A stretch of 64,000 nt of DNA from an unidentified eubacterium SCB49 (lineage in GTDB: Bacteria; Bacteroidota; Bacteroidia; Flavobacteriales; Flavobacteriaceae), in contig ABCO01000008.1 in NCBI GenBank assembly GCA_000170815.1, positions 62,001 to 126,000 of the forward strand, read 5' to 3'. Numbering within the stretch: position 1 is the stretch's first letter; every line of letters begins with the position of its first letter. Below are positions 53,917-63,859 of this stretch, one piece after another. A program made the position numbers and the translations under genes. The notes under the pieces are model-generated. The model was not told where the DNA came from and ran no database searches. It worked only from the letters and a program-made list of their open reading frames with translations.

Positions 53917-56259
53917 CTAATCTAGCACATTTAGTTTCGCAAATCTTAATAAAAGCTTCTTTAATCCTCCATTAGAAAAATTAATTTCTGCTTTTGTGTC
54001 TGCTCCTACCCCTTCTATTTTCACAATTCTGCCTTTACCAAATCGTACATGCTCTACAAACGAGCCTACTTTAATATTAGCTGCTGCAGGGTCATAATTT
54101 TTATCTGTATCACTTTTTACAGGACGCAGTCTTCTAAGTTTACGCAGCTGCTCTTCAGTTGGTCCAGATGGTGCTTTTCCAGCTGTCGGTTTTTTAAGAC
54201 GTAGTTTACTTTTATCTACTTCGCCAAAAATATCTGAATCTATTAAAGGCTTGTATCGCTGCTCTGTAATAGGCGTTAAATACTCTAAAAAAGATTCGTC
54301 TATTTCTGTTATAAAACGACTAGGCTCTGCATCAATTAGTTTTCCCCATCGGTATCTAGATTGCGTGTATGTTAATGTTGCCTGTTTTTCTGCTCGCGTT
54401 ACCGCTACATAAAACAAACGACGTTCTTCTTCTAATTCACTTCGAGTGTTCATACTCATACCACTCGGGAACAACTCTTCTTCCATCCCAACAATGTACA
54501 CATAAGGAAACTCTAATCCTTTTGCTAAGTGCACTGTCATTAATGCCACCTTATTGTCATCACCTTTATCATTATCTGCATCTGTAGCAAGCGCCACATC
54601 TTCCATAAACTCAGCCAAAGAACCATTTGTATCTGCAATTTCTTTTTGCTCCTCAACAAAGTCACTCATACCATTAAGCAGCTCTTCTATGTTTTCCATT
54701 CGAGCAATCCCTTCTGGCGTTCCATCCTTTTTAAGTTCTGTAACAAGACCTGTTTTTTTAGTAATATGCTCTGCCATCATAAACGCATCATAGCCATTAT
54801 TGAGCACTTGAAAACTTTGAATCATGGTTACAAAATCTTGTAATTTTCCACGAGTTCCTTTGTTTATTTTTAGATCTACTCTGTCTAGTACTTGCATCAC
54901 TTCAAACATAGAACGTTCGTAATGATTTGCTGCCACAATTAATTTATCTATGGTAGTTTGCCCTATACCACGTGCAGGATAATTAATTACACGTTTTAAG
55001 GCTTCTTCATCTTTTGGGTTTAAGACCAAACGTAGATAAGCAATGACATCTTTAATCTCTTTACGCTGGTAAAAACTAAGTCCCCCATAAATACGGTATG
55101 GAATGTCTTTTTTACGCAAAGCGTCTTCCATGGCACGAGACTGTGCATTGGTTCTATATAAAATGGCAAATTTATCAAAGGGCAATTGTTCATTCATTGC
55201 ATTTTCAAAGATATCTGAAGCCACAAAACGTCCCTCATCACCATCTGTCATGGTTCTATTTACTCGTATCTTAGCTCCATCATCATTTGCCGTCCAGACT
55301 ACTTTATCTAGACGTGTTTTATTCTTTTCAATGATGCTATTTGCCGCATTTACAATGTTTTTAGTAGAGCGGTAATTTTGTTCTAGTCTAAAGGTTTTAA
55401 CATTATCATAATCCTTCTGGAAATTAAGAATATTATTAATGTTTGCGCCCCTAAACGCATAAATACTCTGTGCATCATCTCCTACCACACATATATTTTG
55501 AAAACGATCACTTAGAGCTTTTACAATTAAATACTGGCTGTGGTTTGTATCTTGGTACTCATCTACAAGTATGTATCTAAAACGATCTTGGTATTTAGCT
55601 AACACTTGCGGAAAACGAGTAAGCAATTCATTTGTTTTAAGCAATAAATCATCAAAATCCATCGCTCCAGCTTTAAAACATTTGTCTACATAGCGTTGAT
55701 AAATATCGCCCAAACGCGGCATTTTTGCCATAGCATCTGCCTCCATTAATTCGGGATTATTAAAGTACGCTTTTACAGTAACCAAGCTATTTTTATAGCT
55801 TGAAATACGAGAATACACCTGTTTGTATTTATAAATATCCTTATCTAGCTGCATCTCTTTTATCACAGCTCGAATTACACTTTGCGAATCTTGTGTGTCG
55901 TAAATGGTAAAATTTCCTGGATACCCTAGTTTATCGGCTTCAAAACGTAAAATCTTGGCAAAAATACTGTGAAAAGTCCCCATCCACAGGTTCTTCCCTT
56001 CACTTGCTCCTACAATAGTTGTAATACGAGATTTCATCTCACGAGCCGCTTTATTGGTAAATGTTAAGGCGAGTATATTAAAAGGATCTACACCTTGTGA
56101 CATTAAATAAGCAATACGAAAAGTCAATACACGTGTCTTTCCAGACCCTGCTCCTGCAATGACAATCATCGCTCCGTCTTTCTGTATCGTAGGCGCTAAC
56201 TGGGCCTCATTTAACTGATCTAAATATTGTTGCACGTTTTTTTCTGAAATTTTAAGCAC
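53917..56259 (-). CDS. uvrD: UvrD/PcrA-type 3'-5' DNA helicase
   Basis: 780 residues, superfamily 1A helicase. Motif I is IVIAGAGSGKTRVL (about residue 32), Ia ALTFTNKAAREM, II LVDEYQDTNHSQY, III VVGDDAQSIYAFRGA, IV TFRLEQNYRST, V VALMTVHLAKGLEF, VI LFYVAVTRAEK. The C terminus has the PcrA-like tail AAANIKVGSFVEHVRFGKGRI used for RNA polymerase contact in PcrA/UvrD. It acts in nucleotide excision and mismatch repair and in removing protein blocks. An inverted pair of the ATTTCCGAAG 10-mer lies just upstream. Confidence 0.97.
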   Translation of the reverse strand: MLKISEKNVQQYLDQLNEAQLAPTIQKDGAMIVIAGAGSGKTRVLTFRIAYLMSQGVDPFNILALTFTNKAAREMKSRITTIVGASEGKNLWMGTFHSIFAKILRFEADKLGYPGNFTIYDTQDSQSVIRAVIKEMQLDKDIYKYKQVYSRISSYKNSLVTVKAYFNNPELMEADAMAKMPRLGDIYQRYVDKCFKAGAMDFDDLLLKTNELLTRFPQVLAKYQDRFRYILVDEYQDTNHSQYLIVKALSDRFQNICVVGDDAQSIYAFRGANINNILNFQKDYDNVKTFRLEQNYRSTKNIVNAANSIIEKNKTRLDKVVWTANDDGAKIRVNRTMTDGDEGRFVASDIFENAMNEQLPFDKFAILYRTNAQSRAMEDALRKKDIPYRIYGGLSFYQRKEIKDVIAYLRLVLNPKDEEALKRVINYPARGIGQTTIDKLIVAANHYERSMFEVMQVLDRVDLKINKGTRGKLQDFVTMIQSFQVLNNGYDAFMMAEHITKKTGLVTELKKDGTPEGIARMENIEELLNGMSDFVEEQKEIADTNGSLAEFMEDVALATDADNDKGDDNKVALMTVHLAKGLEFPYVYIVGMEEELFPSGMSMNTRSELEEERRLFYVAVTRAEKQATLTYTQSRYRWGKLIDAEPSRFITEIDESFLEYLTPITEQRYKPLIDSDIFGEVDKSKLRLKKPTAGKAPSGPTEEQLRKLRRLRPVKSDTDKNYDPAAANIKVGSFVEHVRFGKGRIVKIEGVGADTKAEINFSNGGLKKLLLRFAKLNVLD

Positions 56260-56471
56260 CCGATTATCACTTCGGAAATGTGCTTGTTTTGGATTAATTT
56301 AAGGACTGACAATTTACGCATTCTAAGAGGATTGAAACAATTGATATTTCCGAAGTTATAAACAGTTTAAAAATTGAATTTTAATTAACGTTTTAAATAT
56401 AAATAACTAAATATTAATTATACTTTAGTTTTAAAAGAGTTATAAATATCTTTAACAAACTTATTTTTTAG

Positions 56472-58067
56472 ATGATGAAAAAAGGCTACACGTTTTTATT
56501 TATGCTATGTTATATCTGTACTAGTATTGTTATGACAGCACAGGAAGATGTTAATATATCTACGGGGGTATTTTTTGAAGGGGAACCTTACCTAAAAGTA
56601 AATCCTGAAAACCCAAATCACTTAGTTGTTGCATGGATGGGGTATGTAAATGCTTCTCAAAATTTAAAAATAAAAGTAAGAACTAGTTTTGATGGCGGAA
56701 TAACTTGGTCACCTATAACTCAAATAGAAAATGCAAACCCTAACTATACCTCTGCAGACCCTTCTATTGCTTTTCATCCTTCTGGTGACGTGCTTATAGC
56801 TTTTATAGATTGGACTGGCACCGATGCAGATGTACTTTTGGGAGGTATTTACTACAGCCGTTCTTTAGACGGTGGCCTCACTTTTGGCTCACCCGTAGAA
56901 GTGTTAAACTTAGACGTAATGCCAGACCAAAAAATTATTGATAGACCTTGGATGGTGATTGACAGAAGTAATACCAATACTGCTGGAAACATCTATATCA
57001 CTTCAATGAATGCAAAAGATGCAGCGCCAGAATATCACCCTTTTATTTCTACTTCAACAGATAATGGTAATAGTTTTTCATTGGCTACCATAGATGGAGA
57101 AAATTGGCTTTCTGGAGATTTTGTAACATCTCCCATGCCTACTCCAACGGTTCAGAACAATGGCGTTTTACACGTGATCTATCCTTCATTAGTTTTTTCT
57201 CAAAACACAATGGCTCAATATATTTTAGCTTCAAGTTCTGATGGAGGCACTACATTTAATTACCAATCTGTTTTTGCCTCAAACGAAAGTGCGAGTAATA
57301 ATGACCCATTGCCTAAAAAAGGATATTTGTTGCAAAAGGATCCCTCAGACAATAACCACATTGCATTTTTCTTTCCCTCTAATGTCAATGACGATTTAGA
57401 CATCTATTTTACAGAAACTTTTGATGCTGGAGCTAATTGGTCTAACCCAACACGAATTAATGATGACCCCATTGCTAACGATAGATTACAAGATTTAGTT
57501 TGGGCAGATTTTAATGAAACAGGCGACCTCATTGTCACTTGGCGAGATAGGCGTAACGCCCCAGAAAGTGGTTATGAAACTGCCTCAGAAATATGGGCAG
57601 CGTATAGACCTAATGGAAGTAATACATTTGAATCAAATTTTCAAATTACAGACGAAACAGTGGCTTACAATGAAGTTCTAGCCCTAGCAGGTAATGACTT
57701 TATGAGTGTTCAACTTGTAGACCAAATTGTCCATACAACTTGGGGTGATACGCGAACAGGTACATTAAAAATATGGTATCAAAGATCTGACACAGAAGGT
57801 AATTTACTATCCTTAGATGACATTGCAAACAAACAAGAATCACAATTTGTCTTCCCAAATCCTGCCAATACACACGTAACAATACACATTGAAAACTGGA
57901 CAGAACTCACCGTATATTCTTTAGATGGAAAGAAAATAGAATTGATAAAAAACAATACACAAGGTATCGACAATGTGATAAACATCGCTCATTTAAAAAA
58001 AGCTACTTATCTATTTGAAATAAAAACAAGTTCTGGCAAATACCAACAAAAGGTTATTAAATTATAA
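56472..58067 (+). CDS. Asp-box (sialidase-like) propeller protein with T9SS sorting domain
   Basis: 531 residues. A signal peptide (about residues 1-23, ending MTAQ) precedes a six-bladed propeller with at least five Asp-box motifs: SFDGGITWSP, SLDGGLTFGSP, STDNGNSFS, SSDGGTTFNY and TFDAGANWSNP. Asp boxes are structural and occur in sialidases as well as many non-enzymatic propellers; I do not see the arginine triad, so sialidase activity is not claimed. The last ~70 residues are a type A sorting domain (FVFPNPANTHVTIHIEN to YQQKVIKL). The stop overlaps the next ATG (TAATG). Confidence 0.88.
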   Translation: MMKKGYTFLFMLCYICTSIVMTAQEDVNISTGVFFEGEPYLKVNPENPNHLVVAWMGYVNASQNLKIKVRTSFDGGITWSPITQIENANPNYTSADPSIAFHPSGDVLIAFIDWTGTDADVLLGGIYYSRSLDGGLTFGSPVEVLNLDVMPDQKIIDRPWMVIDRSNTNTAGNIYITSMNAKDAAPEYHPFISTSTDNGNSFSLATIDGENWLSGDFVTSPMPTPTVQNNGVLHVIYPSLVFSQNTMAQYILASSSDGGTTFNYQSVFASNESASNNDPLPKKGYLLQKDPSDNNHIAFFFPSNVNDDLDIYFTETFDAGANWSNPTRINDDPIANDRLQDLVWADFNETGDLIVTWRDRRNAPESGYETASEIWAAYRPNGSNTFESNFQITDETVAYNEVLALAGNDFMSVQLVDQIVHTTWGDTRTGTLKIWYQRSDTEGNLLSLDDIANKQESQFVFPNPANTHVTIHIENWTELTVYSLDGKKIELIKNNTQGIDNVINIAHLKKATYLFEIKTSSGKYQQKVIKL

Positions 58068-58669
58068 TGGAAGCTCGTTTTAAAAGTTTTAAACACGATA
58101 ACAGCTTTTACCTTTCTAAGAGAAACAGTATAGCTGTAATACTTTTACTTATATTTCTATTACTCTTCTGTATTTATAGTCTAACTAAATTAAAAATAGG
58201 CGTATGGGTTTCTTTTAGCGCTTTTCTATTAGTAGCATACACAACTATTATTAATTTTTTTAACCTATTTTCTACAGAGAAACCTAGAGGTACATATAAT
58301 CGCGACTTGGTATTAAGTCAAAATCATATAACGATACATAAATCAACATTTAAAATTTCAGAAATAAACAAAATAGAGTTTTCATTGTATGATGATCGTA
58401 AAGGAAAATTCAAACACCACAATACCTATTTTGAACCTTCAATTTCTCATGGTTTAAATAATAGATTGATTTTACACCTTAAAAAGGGTAAGAAGGTTAC
58501 AACTTCCTTTTTACAAGAAAAGAACAGATCTTTAAAACAGCATCCAGAAGTATTGATTCATTATCATAAAATGGGAATTTTACACTGGTTACAACTAATT
58601 GATATTCTAGAAATTACTGATTATGACAAGATTCAAAAATTCAAAAAACAAATCAACGCTGTAGATTAA
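58067..58669 (+). CDS. two-span membrane protein, unknown function
   Basis: 200 residues. Two membrane helices near the N terminus (SIAVILLLIFLLLFCIYSL at about 22-40 and VWVSFSAFLLVAYTTIINFF at about 49-68) are followed by a basic cytoplasmic domain whose beta-strand pattern (LVLSQNHITIHKSTFKISEI, LILHLKKGKKV) suggests a PH-like fold. Translation is coupled to the preceding T9SS protein by a TAATG overlap, though a functional link between the two is not evident. No named family recognised. Confidence 0.78.
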   Translation: MEARFKSFKHDNSFYLSKRNSIAVILLLIFLLLFCIYSLTKLKIGVWVSFSAFLLVAYTTIINFFNLFSTEKPRGTYNRDLVLSQNHITIHKSTFKISEINKIEFSLYDDRKGKFKHHNTYFEPSISHGLNNRLILHLKKGKKVTTSFLQEKNRSLKQHPEVLIHYHKMGILHWLQLIDILEITDYDKIQKFKKQINAVD

Positions 58670-58670
58670 T

Positions 58671-58678
58671 TATATTTG
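58671..58678 (+). promoter_or_regulatory. -7 promoter element TATATTTG of miaE
   Basis: Exact TAnnTTTG match 17 bp before the ATG. Confidence 0.6.
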
Positions 58679-58695
58679 CTTAAAATCACTTTTAT

Positions 58696-59289
58696 ATGTC
58701 AATGCTCCACTTAAAACTCGAAACAGACCCACGCTGGGTTACTATTGTAGAAAGCAACCTTGAAGAAATACTAACAGATCACGCTTGGTGCGAGCAAAAA
58801 GCAGCAACAAATGCAATCACCATCATCACCTTAAACAGCGAACACGAAGAGCTTGTGACCGAGCTATTATTACTTGCTCAAGAAGAATTAGAGCATTTTC
58901 AGATGGTACATGACATTATAAAAGAACGTGGTTACACCTTGGGGAGAGAACGTAAAGATCACTATGTAAATCAGCTTTTTAAATTTACTAAAGCTGGCGG
59001 AAACAAAACCAGAACAGAAGCCATGGTAGACAGACTTTTATTTTCTGCTATGATAGAAGCAAGAAGCTGCGAACGTTTTAAACTTTTAAGCGAGCGTATT
59101 AGCGATAAGAAACTATCTAAATTTTATCGCGAATTAATGATAAGTGAAGCAGGACATTATACCACATTTTTAGGTTTTGCTCGTAAATATGGTAAAGACC
59201 TAGATGTAGAAAAACGCTGGCAAGAACTCGTTGCTTTTGAAGGTGAGATTATTAAAAGCTACGGAAAGCAAGAAACAATACACGGCTAA
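58696..59289 (+). CDS. miaE: tRNA 2-methylthio-N6-isopentenyladenosine-37 hydroxylase
   Basis: 197 residues, a ferritin-like four-helix di-iron enzyme. The metal ligands can be followed: Glu in NLEEILTDHAWCEQKAA, the ExxH of AQEELEHFQMVHDI, Glu in MIEARSCERFKLLSE and the ExxH of ISEAGHYTTFLGFA. MiaE adds a hydroxyl to ms2i6A37 in tRNAs reading UNN codons, using O2. Start at 58696 (MSMLHLKL) or the second Met at 58702. Monocistronic. Confidence 0.94.
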   Translation: MSMLHLKLETDPRWVTIVESNLEEILTDHAWCEQKAATNAITIITLNSEHEELVTELLLLAQEELEHFQMVHDIIKERGYTLGRERKDHYVNQLFKFTKAGGNKTRTEAMVDRLLFSAMIEARSCERFKLLSERISDKKLSKFYRELMISEAGHYTTFLGFARKYGKDLDVEKRWQELVAFEGEIIKSYGKQETIHG

Positions 59290-59410
59290 ACCTTTTCAAA
59301 AAAGTAATATTTGCTATCAAAAAAAACGTACGCATATTCATTTTAGCCCTTAATTATAAAACATTTTAAAAAAAATATCGGATTAAAGTTCCAAATTAAA
59401 ATTATTGTAC

Positions 59411-59418
59411 TAATTTTG
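59411..59418 (+). promoter_or_regulatory. -7 promoter element TAATTTTG of the his operon
   Basis: Exact match 17 bp before the leader peptide ATG. No well-spaced -33 TTG is evident. Confidence 0.6.
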
Positions 59419-59435
59419 AAACCACAATAAAAAAC

Positions 59436-59495
59436 ATGAATACACAAATACATCATCATCGCTTTAACTCTGGACTACAGTCGAGCAAGAAGTGA
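59436..59495 (+). CDS. histidine operon leader peptide
   Basis: A 19-residue open frame, MNTQIHHHRFNSGLQSSKK, ending TGA. Three consecutive His codons (CAT CAT CAT) lie at codons 6-8, a pattern that makes sense only as a histidyl-tRNA sensor. It is placed between a TAATTTTG promoter element and a strong rho-independent hairpin, 108 bp before hisG, exactly as in transcription attenuation of amino-acid operons. Slow translation of the His run when His-tRNA is scarce would favour an alternative fold and read-through. A clear antiterminator stem could not be drawn by hand. Confidence 0.85.
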   Translation: MNTQIHHHRFNSGLQSSKK

Positions 59496-59520
59496 TATGT
59501 GTATAAAACAATATATTATG

Positions 59521-59556
59521 AAACCCGTCTGAGTAATTAGACGGGTTTTCTGTTTT
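59521..59556 (+). terminator. his attenuator terminator
   Basis: AAACCCGTCT/AGACGGGTTT, a perfect 10-bp stem with loop GAGTAATT, followed by TTCTGTTTTT. It lies upstream of hisG, so it acts as a conditional terminator. Confidence 0.88.
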
Positions 59557-59603
59557 TAAAAAACTTCCCGATCATTACTCAGCATTTATAAAATAATCAA
59601 GTA

Positions 59604-60461
59604 ATGAAACCATTAAAAATAGCCATTCAAAAAAGCGGACGTCTTAACGAAGAATCTCTAAAACTTCTTAAAGACTGCGGACTCTCTGTAGACAACGGTC
59701 GTGACCAACTAAAAGTAACTGTTCGTAATTTTCCACTAGAAATTTACTACTTACGTAACTCAGACATCCCTCAGTATCTCGAAGACGGAGTTGTAGACAT
59801 CGCTATTGTTGGTGAAAACCTCTTGATAGAAAAAGAGAAAAATGTAGCTATCGTAGAACAATTAGGTTTTTCTAAATGCCGCGTCTCTCTAGCAGTACCA
59901 AAAGATGTAGAAGTAAATGACATCTCTTATTTTAATGGAAAAAAAATTGCAACATCTTATCCTAATACTCTTAAAACATATTTAGATAAAAATAATGTAA
60001 AAGCAGACTTACACGTAATTTCTGGCTCTGTAGAGATTGCACCAAATATTGGGCTTGCAGATGGTATTTTTGATATCGTTAGCTCAGGTAGCACCTTATT
60101 TAAAAATGGATTAAAAGAAACGCAAGTCGTTTTAAAATCTGAAGCTGTTTTGGCAAAATCACCTTCTTTAAGCAATGACGCACAAAGCATATTAGACAAG
60201 TTATTATTTAGAATTCAAGCTGTGCAGCGTGCAAAAAAATCTAAATATATTTTACTCAATGTTCCTAATGATAAAATAGAAGCTGTAAGCAACATATTAC
60301 CTGTTTTAAAAAGTCCAACCATATTACCTTTGGCAAAAGAAGGATGGAGCTCACTACACAGTGTTATTGAAGAAAACCAGTTTTGGGAAGTCATCGACCA
60401 ATTAAAAACTGCCGGAGCAGAAGATTTACTTATTGTTCCTATAGATAAAATGGTATTATAA
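59604..60461 (+). CDS. hisG: ATP phosphoribosyltransferase, long form
   Basis: 285 residues, so the long HisG with a C-terminal ACT-like regulatory domain (about 215-285), which does not need HisZ. The PRPP-binding segment GIFDIVSSGSTLFKNGL is near residue 155, and the N terminus IAIQKSGRLNEESLKLLKDCG is typical. It catalyses the first, feedback-inhibited step of histidine synthesis. The TAATG overlap couples it to hisD. First structural gene of the attenuated operon. Confidence 0.97.
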   Translation: MKPLKIAIQKSGRLNEESLKLLKDCGLSVDNGRDQLKVTVRNFPLEIYYLRNSDIPQYLEDGVVDIAIVGENLLIEKEKNVAIVEQLGFSKCRVSLAVPKDVEVNDISYFNGKKIATSYPNTLKTYLDKNNVKADLHVISGSVEIAPNIGLADGIFDIVSSGSTLFKNGLKETQVVLKSEAVLAKSPSLSNDAQSILDKLLFRIQAVQRAKKSKYILLNVPNDKIEAVSNILPVLKSPTILPLAKEGWSSLHSVIEENQFWEVIDQLKTAGAEDLLIVPIDKMVL

Positions 60462-61750
60462 TGAAAAACTATAAAAATCCATCAAACACAACTTGGGCTT
60501 CGCTTTGCAAAAGACCTATTGCAGACAATAAAGCGATTGTACCTGCTGTTGCAAAAATATTAGACACCGTAAAAAAAGGAGGCGACAAAGCACTTTTAGA
60601 CTATACGCAAAGGTTTGACAAAGCCACTTTAAACGAATTGAAAGTAACTGCTCAAGAAATTTCTGAAGCAAGTAAAAACGTTTCAAATGAGTTAAAAGAA
60701 GCCATCAAAATCGCTAAAAGTAATATCACCGCTTTTCACAAAGCGCAAGCGCTTGCTCCTCAAAAAATTGAAACCACAAAAGGCGTTACTTGCTGGCAAG
60801 AAAGCAGAGCAATTAGCAAGGTGGGGTTGTATATTCCTGGAGGTAGCGCTCCCCTATTCTCAACGGTTTTAATGTTGGGGATTCCGGCTACAATTGCAGG
60901 TTGTAATGAGATCATTTTATGTTCGCCACCTGATAGCGAAGGCGCTATTAATCCTGCAATTTTATACACCGCTCAATTAATTGGTATTAAAAATATTTTT
61001 AAAATAGGTGGAGCACAAGCCATAGCTGCAATGGCATACGGGACAGAATCTGTACCGCAAGTCTACAAGATTTTTGGACCAGGAAACTCTTATGTAACAA
61101 CCGCAAAACAACAAGTACAACAAGAAGGAGTTGCTATAGATATGCCAGCAGGACCAAGCGAAGTATTGGTCATTGCAGACGAAACAGGCCTACCTGCGTT
61201 TATTGCATCAGATTTATTATCGCAAGCAGAACACGGCCCAGACAGTCAAGTAGTATTAGTGAGCAATAATGAGCGAATAGCTTCGGAAACTTTAGCCGAA
61301 TTAAAAATACAGCTAGCCGCTTTGCCACGTAAAGAGATCGCTACAAAAGCATTAGAAAACAGCACATCTTTCGTTTTTGAAACGATAGACCAATGTATAA
61401 ACTTTAGTAATCAATACGCGCCAGAGCATTTAATTTTAGCTTCAGATAACACAGACAATTGGTTATCACAAATAGAAAATGCAGGTTCTGTATTTATTGG
61501 TAATTACAGCTGTGAAAGCGCAGGTGATTATGCCAGCGGAACAAACCACACATTACCTACAGCAGGTTTTGCTAAAAATTATAGCGGTGTTACCCTTGGC
61601 AGTTTTACGAAAGAAATCACATTTCAGAAACTAGAAAAAGAAGGGATTAAAAACATTGGACCAGCAATAGAAATAATGGCAGAAGCAGAAGAGCTAATAG
61701 CACACAAAAACGCCGTAACGTTACGACTAAAAGCATTAGAAAATGAATAA
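60461..61750 (+). CDS. hisD: histidinol dehydrogenase
   Basis: 429 residues, full length. It oxidises L-histidinol to histidine in two NAD-dependent steps. Signatures: VGLYIPGGSAPLFSTVLM (about 123-140), GPGNSYVTTAKQQV (about 206-219), the zinc-site segment SDLLSQAEHGPDSQ (about 248-261) and the catalytic Glu-His in YAPEHLILAS (about 322-331). It overlaps hisG by one base and hisC by 8 bp. Confidence 0.97.
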   Translation: MKNYKNPSNTTWASLCKRPIADNKAIVPAVAKILDTVKKGGDKALLDYTQRFDKATLNELKVTAQEISEASKNVSNELKEAIKIAKSNITAFHKAQALAPQKIETTKGVTCWQESRAISKVGLYIPGGSAPLFSTVLMLGIPATIAGCNEIILCSPPDSEGAINPAILYTAQLIGIKNIFKIGGAQAIAAMAYGTESVPQVYKIFGPGNSYVTTAKQQVQQEGVAIDMPAGPSEVLVIADETGLPAFIASDLLSQAEHGPDSQVVLVSNNERIASETLAELKIQLAALPRKEIATKALENSTSFVFETIDQCINFSNQYAPEHLILASDNTDNWLSQIENAGSVFIGNYSCESAGDYASGTNHTLPTAGFAKNYSGVTLGSFTKEITFQKLEKEGIKNIGPAIEIMAEAEELIAHKNAVTLRLKALENE

Positions 61751-62774
61751 TATATCAAATTTAGTAAGACCAAGCATCGCTGCTCTCAAAGGATATTCTA
61801 GTGCCCGTGATGAGTTTACAGGGCAGGAAGGTATTTTTTTAGATGCTAATGAGAATCCGTATGGTAATTTAAATCGCTATCCAGATCCATACCAGCGACA
61901 GTTAAAACAAGAAATCTCAAAACTAAAGCACGTTTCAGAAACAAACATCTTTATAGGTAATGGTAGTGATGAAATTATCGACATTACTTTTAGGGTTTTT
62001 TGCGAACCTGCAAAAGACAAAGCAATCATCCTCACTCCTACTTATGGTATGTATGAAGTTTCGGCAGCTATAAATAATGTTGCGCTTATAAATGTGCCTC
62101 TCACCAATAGTTTTGATATTGATATTGAAGCTACTAATAAAGCCACAGAAGATCCTGATGCAAAGCTTTTAATTATTTGTTCTCCTAACAACCCAACAGG
62201 GAATCTGTTAGACAGAAAATTAATGGAAAAAATAATTACTAATTTTAAAGGTGTTGTTTTAGTAGATGAAGCATACATAGATTTTAGTGAAGAAGTTTCT
62301 TGTAACCAATGGATAACTAAATTTTCTAACCTCATCGTTATGCAAACGCTAAGTAAAGCCTACGGATTAGCTTCTGCACGTGTGGGAATAGGCTATGCAA
62401 ATGAGACTATTATTAGTTATTTTAACAAGGTAAAACCTCCTTATAACGTAAGCGGACTTAATCAAGCAGCTGCAATAGCTACGCTTCAGAATAATGAAAC
62501 GTATCTATTTCAAAAAGAAAAAATTACTATTGAAAGAGAAAAACTAGAAGAAGCACTTGACCAAAATAGTCTTGTAATAAAAAGATATCCTACAGTAACT
62601 AATTTTATTTTAGCAGAAGTTACAGATGCAGACGCTATTTATGATGCGCTTACTGCAAAAAATATTATCATCAGAAATAGAACAAAACAAATTAATAACT
62701 GTCTGAGGTTTACAGTTGGAACACCAGAAGAAAACGAGCAATTAATCAACGCCCTAATCAAACTTGCACCATGA
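61743..62774 (+). CDS. hisC: histidinol-phosphate aminotransferase
   Basis: 343 residues, class I/II PLP aminotransferase. [11 protein letters not shown] opens the fold, [11 protein letters not shown] is the substrate-binding segment and the PLP Lys lies in [18 protein letters not shown] near residue 205. It converts imidazole acetol phosphate to histidinol phosphate with glutamate. It overlaps both neighbours (8 bp with hisD, ATGA with hisB), so the operon is tightly coupled. Confidence 0.97.
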   Translation: MNNISNLVRPSIAALKGYSSARDEFTGQEGIFLDANENPYGNLNRYPDPYQRQLKQEISKLKHVSETNIFIGNGSDEIIDITFRVFCEPAKDKAIILTPTYGMYEVSAAINNVALINVPLTNSFDIDIEATNKATEDPDAKLLIICSPNNPTGNLLDRKLMEKIITNFKGVVLVDEAYIDFSEEVSCNQWITKFSNLIVMQTLSKAYGLASARVGIGYANETIISYFNKVKPPYNVSGLNQAAAIATLQNNETYLFQKEKITIEREKLEEALDQNSLVIKRYPTVTNFILAEVTDADAIYDALTAKNIIIRNRTKQINNCLRFTVGTPEENEQLINALIKLAP

Positions 62775-63859
62775 AAAAAGTATTATTTATAGACCGTGAC
62801 GGCACCCTTGCAATAGAACCACCTATTGATTATCAACTAGATAGTCTAGAAAAATTAACTTACTATCCTGGTGTATTTTCAAACCTTTCAAAAATTGCGA
62901 GAGAGTTGGATTACGAATTAGTGATGGTTACAAATCAAGATGGATTAGGTACAGATTCTTTTCCAGAAGACACGTTCTGGCCAGCACAAAACAAATTAAT
63001 AGAAGCTTTTAAAAATGAAGGTGTTGTTTTTTCTGAAATATTAATTGACAAAAGTTTTCCTGCAGATAATGCACCTACGCGTAAACCTAGAACAGGCTTA
63101 TTACACAAATACATTCACGGAGATTATGATTTGGCAAACTCTTTTGTGATAGGAGATCGTGCCACAGATATTAAACTGGCAGTGAACTTAAAAGCACAAG
63201 GAATTTTTATAGGCGAGGCGAATGACGATGCAGTTTTAAGTACTTGGAGTTGGGAAGAAATTTATCAATTTTTAAAAGAAAGACCAAGAACCGCAACGGT
63301 AGTTAGAAATACTTCTGAAACCAAAATTGCAATTTCTTTAAACCTTGATGGAACAGGAAAAAAAGACATAAGCACAGGCTTGGGCTTTTTTGATCATATG
63401 CTAGAGCAACTTGCCAAGCACGGTAATATGGATCTAGATGTACAAGTAGAAGGAGATTTACACATAGACGAACACCACACCATAGAAGATGTTGCCTTAG
63501 CACTTGGAGAAGCTTTTAAACTAGCTTTGGGTTCTAAAAAAGCAATACAACGATACGGTTTTTTATTACCTATGGACGACTGCTTAGCGCAAGTCGCAAT
63601 AGATTTTGGCGGAAGACCTTGGTTGGTTTGGGATGCTCCTTTCAGCAGAGAAAAAATAGGAGATCTACCTACAGAAATGTTTATGCATTTTTTTAAGAGT
63701 TTTAGCGATACAGCACAATGCAACTTAAATATTAAAGCCGAAGGTGATAATGAGCACCACAAAATTGAAGCAATTTTTAAAGCTTGGGCTAAGGCAATAA
63801 AAATGGCCATTGGTAAAACGGAAGACTTTAGTATTCCTAGTACAAAAGGTGTATTATGA
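62771..63859 (+). CDS. hisB: bifunctional histidinol-phosphatase / imidazoleglycerol-phosphate dehydratase
   Basis: 362 residues, a fusion as in E. coli. The N-terminal HAD phosphatase (about 1-165) has the catalytic pair D8/D10 in [21 protein letters not shown] as motif II and [12 protein letters not shown] as motif IV. The C-terminal dehydratase (from about 172) shows [13 protein letters not shown] and [16 protein letters not shown], whose His and Glu bind manganese, repeated as [15 protein letters not shown]. It carries out steps six and eight of histidine synthesis. ATGA overlaps with hisC and hisH. Confidence 0.97.
   Translation: MKKVLFIDRDGTLAIEPPIDYQLDSLEKLTYYPGVFSNLSKIARELDYELVMVTNQDGLGTDSFPEDTFWPAQNKLIEAFKNEGVVFSEILIDKSFPADNAPTRKPRTGLLHKYIHGDYDLANSFVIGDRATDIKLAVNLKAQGIFIGEANDDAVLSTWSWEEIYQFLKERPRTATVVRNTSETKIAISLNLDGTGKKDISTGLGFFDHMLEQLAKHGNMDLDVQVEGDLHIDEHHTIEDVALALGEAFKLALGSKKAIQRYGFLLPMDDCLAQVAIDFGGRPWLVWDAPFSREKIGDLPTEMFMHFFKSFSDTAQCNLNIKAEGDNEHHKIEAIFKAWAKAIKMAIGKTEDFSIPSTKGVL

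Larger units (their letters stand above)
59290..59603 (+). promoter_or_regulatory. 314-bp his leader region (promoter, leader peptide, attenuator)
   Basis: No protein gene other than the leader peptide. Order: AT-rich sequence, -7 element at 59411, leader peptide 59436-59495, terminator 59521-59556, hisG ATG at 59604. A short GACT-AC-AGTC palindrome inside the leader frame (from about 59473) may be the pause hairpin. Confidence 0.75.

Noticed and set aside
56472..58067. Sialidase
   Set aside because: Asp boxes are present, but I do not see the catalytic arginine triad or the FRIP motif; Asp-box propellers are often non-enzymatic.
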